The translations under genes were made by a program, and so were the position numbers. Shown here one piece after another: positions 18,030-25,537 of a DNA stretch of 64,000 bases. Under the pieces are notes generated by a model. That model searched no databases and had not been told where the DNA came from. It saw nothing but the letters and a program-made list of their open reading frames with translations. Location: the NCBI RefSeq assembly GCF_012524165.2, contig NZ_JABACJ020000003.1, positions 248,001-312,000 of the forward strand, read 5' to 3'. Position 1 is the first letter of the stretch. Every line of letters starts with the position of its first letter. The DNA is from Faecalicatena faecalis. Its GTDB lineage: Bacteria > Bacillota > Clostridia > Lachnospirales > Lachnospiraceae.

Positions 18030-19553
18030 TTAAATACGTGTCGCCAGCACTGCAATTCCCTCTTTTCCCGGAAGCTTAAGTTCTGTCGTCCCGCTCGCTT
18101 CTTGAATCAGAATCTCTCTGGTCATGTTCCACACGTCGATTATCTCAATGCGGTATTTTTTGTCCTTGTCCTTCGGAAGATGGATGGAAGATACTCTCGC
18201 GCACTGTCTCGCATAGTATTTCAGGAACACGTCATCCCCACAGCATCCGCAGAACTGTGCGCTTTTCATTTGAATAATTTCCAAATTTTCACCTTCCAGA
18301 GAGTTCATCAGATGGAAAAATGGGTCTTCCTGATCCCCGTCTTTTTTCTCCTCCGTAGCATTGGAAAAATCTTCCCAGATCGGCTCATCCCAAGGTGTCA
18401 AATAAGACGGCAGATCATACAGAATTTCTTTCAGGAACGCAATTCGTTTCGGACTTTCTCCCTTCAATTTGCCGCCCTTTGCCCACCACAGGACATCATT
18501 TTCATCTAAAAATGTCTCCCCATGTGTCACATAAGCACCCATTGCGCAGGCACTCCAAAAACGGTTGACCATTTCGAAGCCTGAAATATTGCCCCACTCA
18601 TGCTGCAGGTCTCCCTCATAGCAGCACTCATCATACACAACAGGCTTCTGATAGCGTTTCTGCCATTCCCCTGCCTTGTACATTGCAATCGTCTGAACAC
18701 AGCAATGAGTCACTGCTGGTCTTGAGAAATCATAAAGTTTCATACAATTATGGTTGCTCAACAAATGATGATATGGATCTTCCTCTGTGATGATCCGTTC
18801 GAACTCATACCAATCCTCGATCGTATGGTTGAACATAATATCATATTCATTCGCCATACTCCACCAAATATACGGATAAGCTGCAAGTCTGCGCACCACA
18901 TATTCAAGGTAGACTTTGCATTCTTCCATACTAAGGAAAGCAAATCCCCAGCGGTCGTATGCGTGGAACAGAATCATATCTGTCTCAATGCCCATCTCTC
19001 CCAGCCTAGTAACAATGTCCTCAAAATGTGTCCAGTAAGAAAGGCAAGGGCGATGCACATCCCATTTTCCCTCCTCATCCTTCTCAAATGGATAGAGCTT
19101 AGGATCATTATGATTATAATCGTAATGCTTTGGGAAAATACAGTGTCTGATTTTATTAAATGGTGCTTTCGAAAGTGATTCCATCGTCTGCTCAATGATA
19201 TTCTCACTCTGATGTGCAAACGCATAAATAGTTGTTCCGAAAGGAAGGTACTTTGTCCCATCCTCATATTCAAAATGAGTTCCCACAGCCTTCACCATAC
19301 CATGGCTCTTTTTGGATGCTGTACATTCTTCTTGTCCCTCTGCTTGTACAATTCCTTCTGCTTTCCAATGATAGATTCCTGTTTTTTGTGGAAGAAACCT
19401 GATCTTATAGACTCCGTCTCCATCATAAAAACCCTTCACTGTCCTCTTCTCATCTCCGCACTCAAAGGTTGCCTTTAAATCCACTTCCGCCCAGGATCCC
19501 TCTGGCTCATCTCCGTTCAACTTAAGTTCGAACATTTCATAACACTTCATCAT
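18030..19553 (-). CDS. DUF5060 / apiosidase-like TIM-barrel glycoside hydrolase / DUF5605 protein
   Basis: A 507-residue cytoplasmic protein. Residues 1-70 fit the N-terminal beta-sandwich DUF5060, residues about 85-400 a TIM barrel of the apiosidase-like (DUF4038) type, and the last 80 a DUF5605-like sandwich. Likely catalytic carboxylates are Glu236 in WWSMANEYD and Glu309 in VVYDECCYEG, on strands 4 and 7. From memory, the barrel family includes GH140 beta-apiosidase; this is not a search result. A promoter and ACTTAAT elements shared with the kinase-transketolase locus lie upstream, tying it to that pathway. The start is ATGATG at 19553, with GGAGG five bases before. Confidence 0.72.
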   Translation of the reverse strand: MMKCYEMFELKLNGDEPEGSWAEVDLKATFECGDEKRTVKGFYDGDGVYKIRFLPQKTGIYHWKAEGIVQAEGQEECTASKKSHGMVKAVGTHFEYEDGTKYLPFGTTIYAFAHQSENIIEQTMESLSKAPFNKIRHCIFPKHYDYNHNDPKLYPFEKDEEGKWDVHRPCLSYWTHFEDIVTRLGEMGIETDMILFHAYDRWGFAFLSMEECKVYLEYVVRRLAAYPYIWWSMANEYDIMFNHTIEDWYEFERIITEEDPYHHLLSNHNCMKLYDFSRPAVTHCCVQTIAMYKAGEWQKRYQKPVVYDECCYEGDLQHEWGNISGFEMVNRFWSACAMGAYVTHGETFLDENDVLWWAKGGKLKGESPKRIAFLKEILYDLPSYLTPWDEPIWEDFSNATEEKKDGDQEDPFFHLMNSLEGENLEIIQMKSAQFCGCCGDDVFLKYYARQCARVSSIHLPKDKDKKYRIEIIDVWNMTREILIQEASGTTELKLPGKEGIAVLATRI

Positions 19554-19656
19554 ATGCCCTCCGTTTTCTGATTCATCTTAAAACATTGTTTATTCATCCC
19601 TGATTCTCCCAAATGGAAATAAAATTTTCTATCTGCCAAATGGAATTATAGTAATT

Positions 19657-19730
19657 ATTAAGTAGTATACTGTTTGAATGCCTTAACTTCAATCTCTACT
19701 TAAGTAGATTTTACTTAATTTTTACTTAAT
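19657..19730 (-). promoter_or_regulatory. Hydrolase promoter bracketed by ACTTAAT-type elements
   Basis: Minus strand promoter: TTGAAG (19687-19692), 17 bp, TATACT (19664-19669). ATTAAGT (19657-19663) covers the start point. ACTTAAGT (19698-19705), ACTTAAT (19713-19719) and ACTTAAT (19724-19730) lie just upstream. The last two are 11 bp apart, close to the 12-bp spacing at 16770-16788. Confidence 0.6.
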
Positions 19731-19778
19731 TTCGGTTTTTACTTTCTCTTTTTTCCGTAAATATTTCCAATAATTTTA

Positions 19779-19807
19779 TTTACATAATCTTTTATTTCAC
19801 CTATAAT
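19779..19807 (+). promoter_or_regulatory. Promoter of the TetR-type gene
   Basis: TTTACA, 17-bp spacer, TATAAT, about 40 bases before the ATG at 19850. Confidence 0.65.
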
Positions 19808-19849
19808 TTAAGAAGAATCACATCGAATAACAGTCCTTGGGAGGCCGCC

Positions 19850-20404
19850 ATGAATCACAATTCCTACACCAAACAGCGTATCTTTCATGCATTCAACGAA
19901 TTACTGAACCATACCCCTTTTGAGAAAATCACAGTAGAAATGATCATCCAGCAGAGCCGTGTTTCGAAATCTACCTTTTACCGTCATTTCCATGACAAAT
20001 ATGACGTCCTGAACTTTAATTCCATGGCTCTGGCCGATCGTCTGATCGGACAAAGAGTCTGCCGGAACTGGAAAGAATTCCTATTAAATATGTTTATCGG
20101 CATCTCAGAGGATTCCCGATATTACCGCCGGGCCTTCCGTTCCTCCGGGCAGAATGCCCACTCAGGCTTTTTATATTCCTATTCTTTTGGTATTGTAGAA
20201 AAATGCTATCTAACAACTACCGGGCAGACCGAGCTTACCATACGTGACCGTTATACCATCAGCCATTACTGCCATGGCTGTGTCGGAATCTTACAGGAAT
20301 GGCTCAACGATATGGATGTTCTGGCGCCAGAAGAGATGGCTGACATCTTTTATGAGGCCATGCCGGACTATCTCAGAGATACCTGGATTGCAGACGGAAA
20401 CTAG
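19850..20404 (+). CDS. TetR/AcrR-family regulator (DhaS-like)
   Basis: A 184-residue protein. The N-terminal helix-turn-helix is IFHAFNELLNHTPFEKITVEMIIQQSRVSKSTFYRHFHDKYDVL. The C-terminal ligand domain (YCHGCVGILQEWLNDMDVLAPEEMADIFYEAMP) resembles the DhaS-type TetR C-terminal family. It is divergent from the apiosidase-like hydrolase gene and has its own promoter. It could regulate that gene, itself, or the dlt operon downstream; context does not decide. GGGAGG precedes the ATG. Confidence 0.87.
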   Translation: MNHNSYTKQRIFHAFNELLNHTPFEKITVEMIIQQSRVSKSTFYRHFHDKYDVLNFNSMALADRLIGQRVCRNWKEFLLNMFIGISEDSRYYRRAFRSSGQNAHSGFLYSYSFGIVEKCYLTTTGQTELTIRDRYTISHYCHGCVGILQEWLNDMDVLAPEEMADIFYEAMPDYLRDTWIADGN

Positions 20405-20431
20405 AACAAGCTTTTTTTCATATTGAACCTC

Positions 20432-20475
20432 TCACAGAATCCTTTTTACTTCTTAAAAGGGTTCTGTGATTTTTA
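20432..20475 (+). terminator. Terminator of the TetR-type gene
   Basis: TCACAGAATCCTTTTT pairs with AAAAGGGTTCTGTGA with one G-U pair, followed by TTTTT. It isolates the regulator from dltA. Confidence 0.85.
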
Positions 20476-20683
20476 AGGGACTTATTTTTAATTTTCGGGA
20501 ATTTATATAATTTTTTTAGAAAAAGAAACGATGCTCTAAATAAATTCTTAATAATTATATGCTATACTTTTCAAATGCCAAATATTCAGAAATGATTTCC
20601 AGCCTGAAAGCCAAGGATGGATTTGGCAATATTTCTCTTGTTTTTAGAGGGTACTTCATAAGATAAAAGAGGTGAGGAAATCA

Positions 20684-22273
20684 ATGGATATTTTAAAAAC
20701 AATTGAATCATACGCCTGGTCTGCACCAGACCAGGCTGCTATTATATCAGACGGCGATGTCCTGACTTACCGGAATCTGGACACCTATTCTACAGCTCTT
20801 GCACACTGGATTGCATCCAATTGTGAGAATCATAAGGTCCCCATTATTGTATACGGACATAAAGAAGCTCTCATGCTGGTCTGCTTTCTTGCCTGCGTAA
20901 AGGCTGGACATGCGTACTGTCCTATTGATATCAGTGTGCCGGCACAGAGAGTCCAGAAGATTGCGGAAACGGTCAATCCGCCCCTGATACTATGCCCTGG
21001 TACCAATCCAGGCAGCACACCTGAAGAGATTTTTCAGACTGTTTCTCCAGTCATTTTAAACCAAGATAAAATACAGTCCATTATAACAGGCAAATCCGAT
21101 GTCAATACGGCTTCCAGCAGCATGGAAGCATTCTATGATCACAAAGACAAAGAATTATTTCCTGTAACAGGAAATGATACCTTTTATATTATCTTTACAT
21201 CAGGAAGTACAGGCACTCCAAAAGGAGTACAGATTTCAGCGGAATGCCTCTCGAATTTCCTTGACTGGTCCGCTGGACTCGGATACCCGTCACAGGAAAA
21301 AACAGGAGCCGTTTTCCTAAATCAGGCCCCCTTCTCCTTTGACCTTTCCGTCATGGACCTATATACCTGTCTGGCCTGCGGTGGAACGCTCTGGACACTG
21401 AATAAAGAGACACAGTCCGATTATAAGTGGCTCCTTGATTCGCTTCGAAAATCACATGCACAAATTTGGGTGTCAACTCCATCTTTTGCCGATATGTGCT
21501 TGGCCGACCCCTATTTTTGTGGGGAACTGATGCCCGACTTAAGACTTTTTCTCTTCTGTGGAGAGACGCTCACGAACCACACAGCAAGACAGCTTCTGGA
21601 ACGTTTCCCGAAAGGCAAGATCATCAATACATATGGTCCCACAGAATCCACCGTAGCATTGACCGAAGTAACAATTACCAAGGAGCTTTTGGATAACGAG
21701 CCCGTCCTTCCTGTCGGAAGAGTCAAGCTGGGTTCCCTCATCGAAATCTGGGATGAGCAGGGACACCCTGTCCCAGAAGGAACGAACGGTGAGATTGTTC
21801 TTCTCGGGAACACCATAAGTACGGGTTACTATCAGCTTCCTGAGCAGACCCAAAAGTCCTTCTTCCAATGCGAACGTGATGGACAGACCATCCGCGGTTA
21901 CTTGACCGGAGACTGTGGATATCTCAAAGGTGGAATGCTCTATTATCAGGGACGCATTGACCTTCAGATCAAGCTTCACGGATACCGCATCGAGCTGGAG
22001 GATATTGAACAAAATATCCAAAAGCTTGCGGATGTCAAAAACGTAGTGGTCACTCCCAATATCCAGGAGGGAAAAGTAAAAAGCCTGACTGCCCATCTGG
22101 TCTATGAAGGCCTGATAGAGAACCGTCTTAAGACTGCAAAAAAGCTAAAAGAAGAAATGAAACAATTTCTTCCGGATTATATGATTCCTAAGAAAATACA
22201 TTTCCTGGAACAGATACCCATGACAGTCAATGGGAAGGCTGACCGGAAAAGGCTGGGAGGGGAAACGACGTGA
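20684..22273 (+). CDS. dltA: D-alanine--D-alanyl carrier protein ligase DltA
   Basis: A 529-residue adenylating enzyme of the cytoplasm that activates D-alanine as AMP and loads it onto the carrier DltC, the first step in D-alanylation of teichoic acids. The phosphate-binding loop is FTSGSTGTPKGV. Other motifs are INTYGPTESTVA, YLTGDCGY and the C-terminal lysine motif NGKADRK. Length and motifs match DltA. The start at 20684 has GAGGTGAGGA upstream; a GTG four codons earlier overlaps that site. Its stop overlaps the dltB start by four bases. Confidence 0.94.
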   Translation: MDILKTIESYAWSAPDQAAIISDGDVLTYRNLDTYSTALAHWIASNCENHKVPIIVYGHKEALMLVCFLACVKAGHAYCPIDISVPAQRVQKIAETVNPPLILCPGTNPGSTPEEIFQTVSPVILNQDKIQSIITGKSDVNTASSSMEAFYDHKDKELFPVTGNDTFYIIFTSGSTGTPKGVQISAECLSNFLDWSAGLGYPSQEKTGAVFLNQAPFSFDLSVMDLYTCLACGGTLWTLNKETQSDYKWLLDSLRKSHAQIWVSTPSFADMCLADPYFCGELMPDLRLFLFCGETLTNHTARQLLERFPKGKIINTYGPTESTVALTEVTITKELLDNEPVLPVGRVKLGSLIEIWDEQGHPVPEGTNGEIVLLGNTISTGYYQLPEQTQKSFFQCERDGQTIRGYLTGDCGYLKGGMLYYQGRIDLQIKLHGYRIELEDIEQNIQKLADVKNVVVTPNIQEGKVKSLTAHLVYEGLIENRLKTAKKLKEEMKQFLPDYMIPKKIHFLEQIPMTVNGKADRKRLGGETT

Positions 22274-23424
22274 CTTTTTTCGGTGATTTCACCTTTTTCG
22301 GCTGGCTTCTCCTCGGACTTATACCAGCCGTAATACTTGGAATATTAGAAAAACCACTGCGGTATTATACCCTGTTTTTATCCGCTGCACTTGTGACTGC
22401 CGTTTTAAAGGACACCCCTATACAGCTATTCTACTTGTCACTCTTTGTGCTTGCAGAGATTGCAGTGGTCAAGCTTTACCTGCATCTCCGTACAGCTTAT
22501 GGGCGTAAATCCTGGATTTATCATCTATTTGTGCTTCTTACGATTCTACCTCTTGTTGGAAATAAAATAAGCGGCTTGTTTCAATTAAGCTGGTTCGGAT
22601 TTTTAGGAATCTCTTACCTGACCTTCCGTATCGTCCAGATGATCATTGAAATCTATGACGGGGTCATCCACGAGGTCTCTTTTGTAGAAACGCTGAGCTT
22701 TCTGCTCTTTTTCCCATCCGTCAGCTCCGGTCCGATTGACCGGAGCAGACGTTACCATGATGATTATATCAAGGTATGGAGCCGAAGTGAATATTTGAAC
22801 CTTGTCGGAGATGGACTGATGAAGATCCTGCTTGGAATGGTCTACAAGTTTATCCTGGCAGGCGCCTTCGGTAAATGGATGGATTCCGCAGCCTATGGAA
22901 CCGCATGGTACGCCAATATCGGTTATGCCTATTGCTATGGGCTGAATATGTTCTTCGACTTTGCAGGATACTCCCTGATGGCAGTGGGAACAGGATATAT
23001 GCTGGGCGTATGTGTCCCGGACAACTTCCGCTATCCGTTCATCAGTAAAGATATCAAGGATTTTTGGGATAGGTGGCACATTACGCTTTCCCATTGGTTC
23101 CGGGATTTTATCTTTTCAAGATTTATGATGACATCCATCAAAAAGAAATGGTTCAAGACAAGGCTTACCGGCGCTGCCGTGGGATTTCTTGTCAATATGC
23201 TGGTCATGGGGTGTTGGCATGGGCTCACACTATCCTACATATTATATGGACTCTACCATGGCACCTTGTTGGCAGGGACCGAAATCTATCAAAAGAAAAG
23301 TAAATTTTACAAGAAACATAAAAAAAAGCTTTGGTATCAGATTATTTCCTGGTTCATTACGATGCAGGCCGTCATGTTCGGCTTCTACATCTTTTCGGGG
23401 AGATTTCTACTGATGCTTCAATAA
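22270..23424 (+). CDS. dltB: D-alanyl transfer membrane protein DltB (MBOAT family)
   Basis: A 384-residue polytopic membrane O-acyltransferase that passes D-alanine from the loaded carrier to the cell exterior. FPSVSSGPIDRSRRYHDDY and FWDRWHITLSHWFRDF are characteristic, and the catalytic His is in MGCWHGLTLSYILYGLYHG. It starts with GTG, in the overlap GTGA with the dltA stop, so translation is coupled. Confidence 0.93.
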   Translation: MTFFGDFTFFGWLLLGLIPAVILGILEKPLRYYTLFLSAALVTAVLKDTPIQLFYLSLFVLAEIAVVKLYLHLRTAYGRKSWIYHLFVLLTILPLVGNKISGLFQLSWFGFLGISYLTFRIVQMIIEIYDGVIHEVSFVETLSFLLFFPSVSSGPIDRSRRYHDDYIKVWSRSEYLNLVGDGLMKILLGMVYKFILAGAFGKWMDSAAYGTAWYANIGYAYCYGLNMFFDFAGYSLMAVGTGYMLGVCVPDNFRYPFISKDIKDFWDRWHITLSHWFRDFIFSRFMMTSIKKKWFKTRLTGAAVGFLVNMLVMGCWHGLTLSYILYGLYHGTLLAGTEIYQKKSKFYKKHKKKLWYQIISWFITMQAVMFGFYIFSGRFLLMLQ

Positions 23425-23447
23425 ATTAAATAAAGGAGATTATGATT

Positions 23448-23678
23448 ATGGAAGAAAAAGTACTGGACATTTTAGAAAGAATTTGTGAGGATGATGTTGT
23501 AAGGGAAGACCTTGATATGGACTTATTTGAAGAGGACCTTTTGGATTCCCTGGGATTTGCTGAACTGTTAGTGGACATCGAAGAAGAATTCGGTATCATC
23601 ATCCCACCGTCAGAGGTAGAGCGCTCTGACATGAATACCGCCAATAAGATTATTGCAGCAATTCGAATAAGGAGCTGA
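23448..23678 (+). CDS. dltC: D-alanyl carrier protein DltC
   Basis: A 76-residue acidic acyl-carrier protein. Ser34 in LLDSLGF is the phosphopantetheine attachment site. The sequence matches the family (FEEDLLDSLGFAELLVDIEEEFGIIIPPSEV). It carries D-alanine from DltA to DltB. GGAG lies nine bases before the ATG at 23448; an ATG two codons earlier (23442) is only three bases from it and is less likely. Confidence 0.92.
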   Translation: MEEKVLDILERICEDDVVREDLDMDLFEEDLLDSLGFAELLVDIEEEFGIIIPPSEVERSDMNTANKIIAAIRIRS

Positions 23679-23682
23679 TTCT

Positions 23683-24846
23683 ATGAAGAAGATAACGGCC
23701 TTTCTGACAGCGCTGGTACTGGCAGCGGGGACGATCCTAGGTCTGCATATCCACGCATCAGGAAGCCTGAATTTCCACAATCCAAAGTTCGGCTATTGGA
23801 CCGCTAAACAGAAATTCGAGTCCCCTGAGGTCATGAAGCAAAATCTCGATCAGAATACACTTGTTGTTATGGGATCCTCGGAACTTAAACATGGTAAAAA
23901 AACACCCTATCATCCACAAAATGTATTCAAGAACAACCAGCTTAATATGATGTTGATCGGTACCGGGCATTATCAGTGCCTCTCACATGCTATCACATTA
24001 GCCGCACTGGAGCCGCAAATGCAGAAAAGAAAGGTCGTACTGCTTGTATCCCCGCAATGGTTCCGCAAAACAGGGATTGAGCCGGCCGCCTTTGCTTCCC
24101 GTTTTTCAGAGAGCTCTTACATCGACATGCTGCAGAACTCTAAGCTTTCTAAAGAAACAAAGGAATACATCACCCGACGTGCAGAAAGCCTCTTAGACGC
24201 CGACAGGCCAACACAGAAGCGTATCATCTCATATGACAATCTTCTTGTAAAAAAGTCCGGTAATCCGCTGGAGAAGCTCCGTTTTCTCCTCTACAAGGGG
24301 TTTCTGGAAGAAAAGCAAAAGCAGAGTATTCTCATGCTCGCTGAGGCAAACGGCATTGCCAAGCCCTCCACAAAAGCATACCATACAGGAGCGCCTGACT
24401 GGAACACCCTGGAAGCACAGGCATTAAAAGATGGACAAAAGGCTGCCTCCAATAATGAATTCCAGATTTCGGATAAATATTACGAGTGGAAGGTAAAGCC
24501 CCAGCTTGAGAGCAGAAAAGGAAGCAGTAGAAATTCCAGCTATGCTTCCTCCCCAGAATATGAGGACCTGAAGTGTTTCCTCAATGTCTGTAAAGATCTG
24601 AACATAGAACCAATGCTGGTCCTGCTCCCTGTCAATGGAAGATGGTATGATTATACCGAATTCCCCAAAAATGATTTAGAGCAGTTCTATAAAAATGTGC
24701 GGGATATCGCACATTCCTATAAAGGCACACAGGTCGTGGATTACTCGGAAGAGTATTACACCGATCATTTCATGGAAGACACAATCCATATTGGATGGAA
24801 AGGCTGGGTGAAAGTAGATGAAGTACTTTACCAATTTGGCGTCTAA
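23683..24846 (+). CDS. dltD: Teichoic acid D-alanyl transferase DltD
   Basis: A 387-residue protein with an N-terminal signal anchor (residues about 5-25) and an extracellular SGNH-type hydrolase fold. The nucleophile Ser lies in VVMGSSEL, and the C-terminal Asp/His pair is near DTIHIGWKGW. DltD moves D-alanine onto lipoteichoic acid after DltB. It starts five bases after dltC. Its last 29 bases overlap the dltX reading frame. Confidence 0.92.
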   Translation: MKKITAFLTALVLAAGTILGLHIHASGSLNFHNPKFGYWTAKQKFESPEVMKQNLDQNTLVVMGSSELKHGKKTPYHPQNVFKNNQLNMMLIGTGHYQCLSHAITLAALEPQMQKRKVVLLVSPQWFRKTGIEPAAFASRFSESSYIDMLQNSKLSKETKEYITRRAESLLDADRPTQKRIISYDNLLVKKSGNPLEKLRFLLYKGFLEEKQKQSILMLAEANGIAKPSTKAYHTGAPDWNTLEAQALKDGQKAASNNEFQISDKYYEWKVKPQLESRKGSSRNSSYASSPEYEDLKCFLNVCKDLNIEPMLVLLPVNGRWYDYTEFPKNDLEQFYKNVRDIAHSYKGTQVVDYSEEYYTDHFMEDTIHIGWKGWVKVDEVLYQFGV

Positions 24847-24979
24847 AATAAAACAACATCCAAAACTGCAATTTGCACTGTATGTAGCCGTATTCTATGT
24901 CCTGCTGATGGCAATGTATCTATATGTGATACATGCCAACCTGTCCACTGCGCCTACATTTGTGTATAGTCAGTTTTAA
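24818..24979 (+). CDS. dltX: DltX, small membrane peptide of the D-alanylation machinery
   Basis: A 53-residue protein starting inside dltD, in a different frame, and ending 133 bases after it. It has a short basic N-terminus, one membrane helix (about residues 19-40) and the C-terminus TAPTFVYSQF. That end resembles the conserved F-I-Y-N-x-F end of DltX peptides, which in characterised systems joins the DltB-DltD membrane complex. In bacilli dltX is the first gene; here it is last and overlaps dltD. The ATG lies in AGTAGATGAAG without a clear ribosome site, so translation is probably coupled to dltD. Confidence 0.85.
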   Translation: MKYFTNLASKIKQHPKLQFALYVAVFYVLLMAMYLYVIHANLSTAPTFVYSQF

Positions 24980-25005
24980 ACGGAAGATATAAACTGCGTA
25001 ATGCA

Positions 25006-25065
25006 AATATCCCCGTAGAAGGCACGGTCATGTAATCCGTGTTTTCTATGGGGATATTGTTCTTT
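25006..25065 (+). terminator. Terminator of the dlt operon
   Basis: AATATCCCCGTAGAA pairs with TTTTCTATGGGGATATT with minor mismatches, followed by GTTCTTTT. An inner stem GGCACGG/CCGTG extends it. It also lies after the convergent hypA gene and could serve both strands. Confidence 0.7.
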
Positions 25066-25100
25066 TATCAGGAATCACCTGCTGACCAGATTCTAATTCT

Positions 25101-25454
25101 CTAATATGCCTCAATATTCTTAATAAAACACTCCCGCCCGGTCAGCATCTCTAAAAGCTGCTTTTCCTTACAGTACGGGCATCCTTCCGCCTCCTTGAAC
25201 TCCTCTAGGCTAAAGGATTCCCCGCACACATGACACAGATACCGGGCCGGAAGAATCTCGATTTTCAATTCGGTCCCCTCAAACAAGGGACTTCTCTCCA
25301 CTGCTGCCGGAAAGCACTTCTGCAGATAATCGGGAATGACTGAACTGATCTCCCCGATCTGCATGGTGATTGCCTTAATCTCCGTCAAGTCATTCTCCTT
25401 TGCAATCTCCAGCACTTTATCTGCGATACTGAGTACAATCCCCAATTCATGCAT
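25101..25454 (-). CDS. hypA: HypA-type nickel metallochaperone
   Basis: A 117-residue protein that begins with MHE, the N-terminal nickel site of HypA. It contains the zinc site Cys74-X2-Cys77 and Cys92-X2-Cys95 (CHVC...CPYC). In known systems HypA delivers nickel to NiFe-hydrogenase or urease precursors with HypB. No hydrogenase, HypB or urease gene is in the window. Here it is the last gene of the ACS-like/CooC/dehydratase operon. The ATG at 25454 is eight bases after GGAGG; an upstream ATG at 25475 would move the functional MHE inward. It may supply nickel to an enzyme of this operon or to CooS at 49380. Confidence 0.88.
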   Translation of the reverse strand: MHELGIVLSIADKVLEIAKENDLTEIKAITMQIGEISSVIPDYLQKCFPAAVERSPLFEGTELKIEILPARYLCHVCGESFSLEEFKEAEGCPYCKEKQLLEMLTGRECFIKNIEAY

Positions 25455-25537
25455 CCGCTTTTCCTCCATTCCCATATCCTGCTGCCATTCATCTCTTCCT
25501 TCTACTCTGCTCTCCAGCGCAGAAGGGCTCTTTATAT

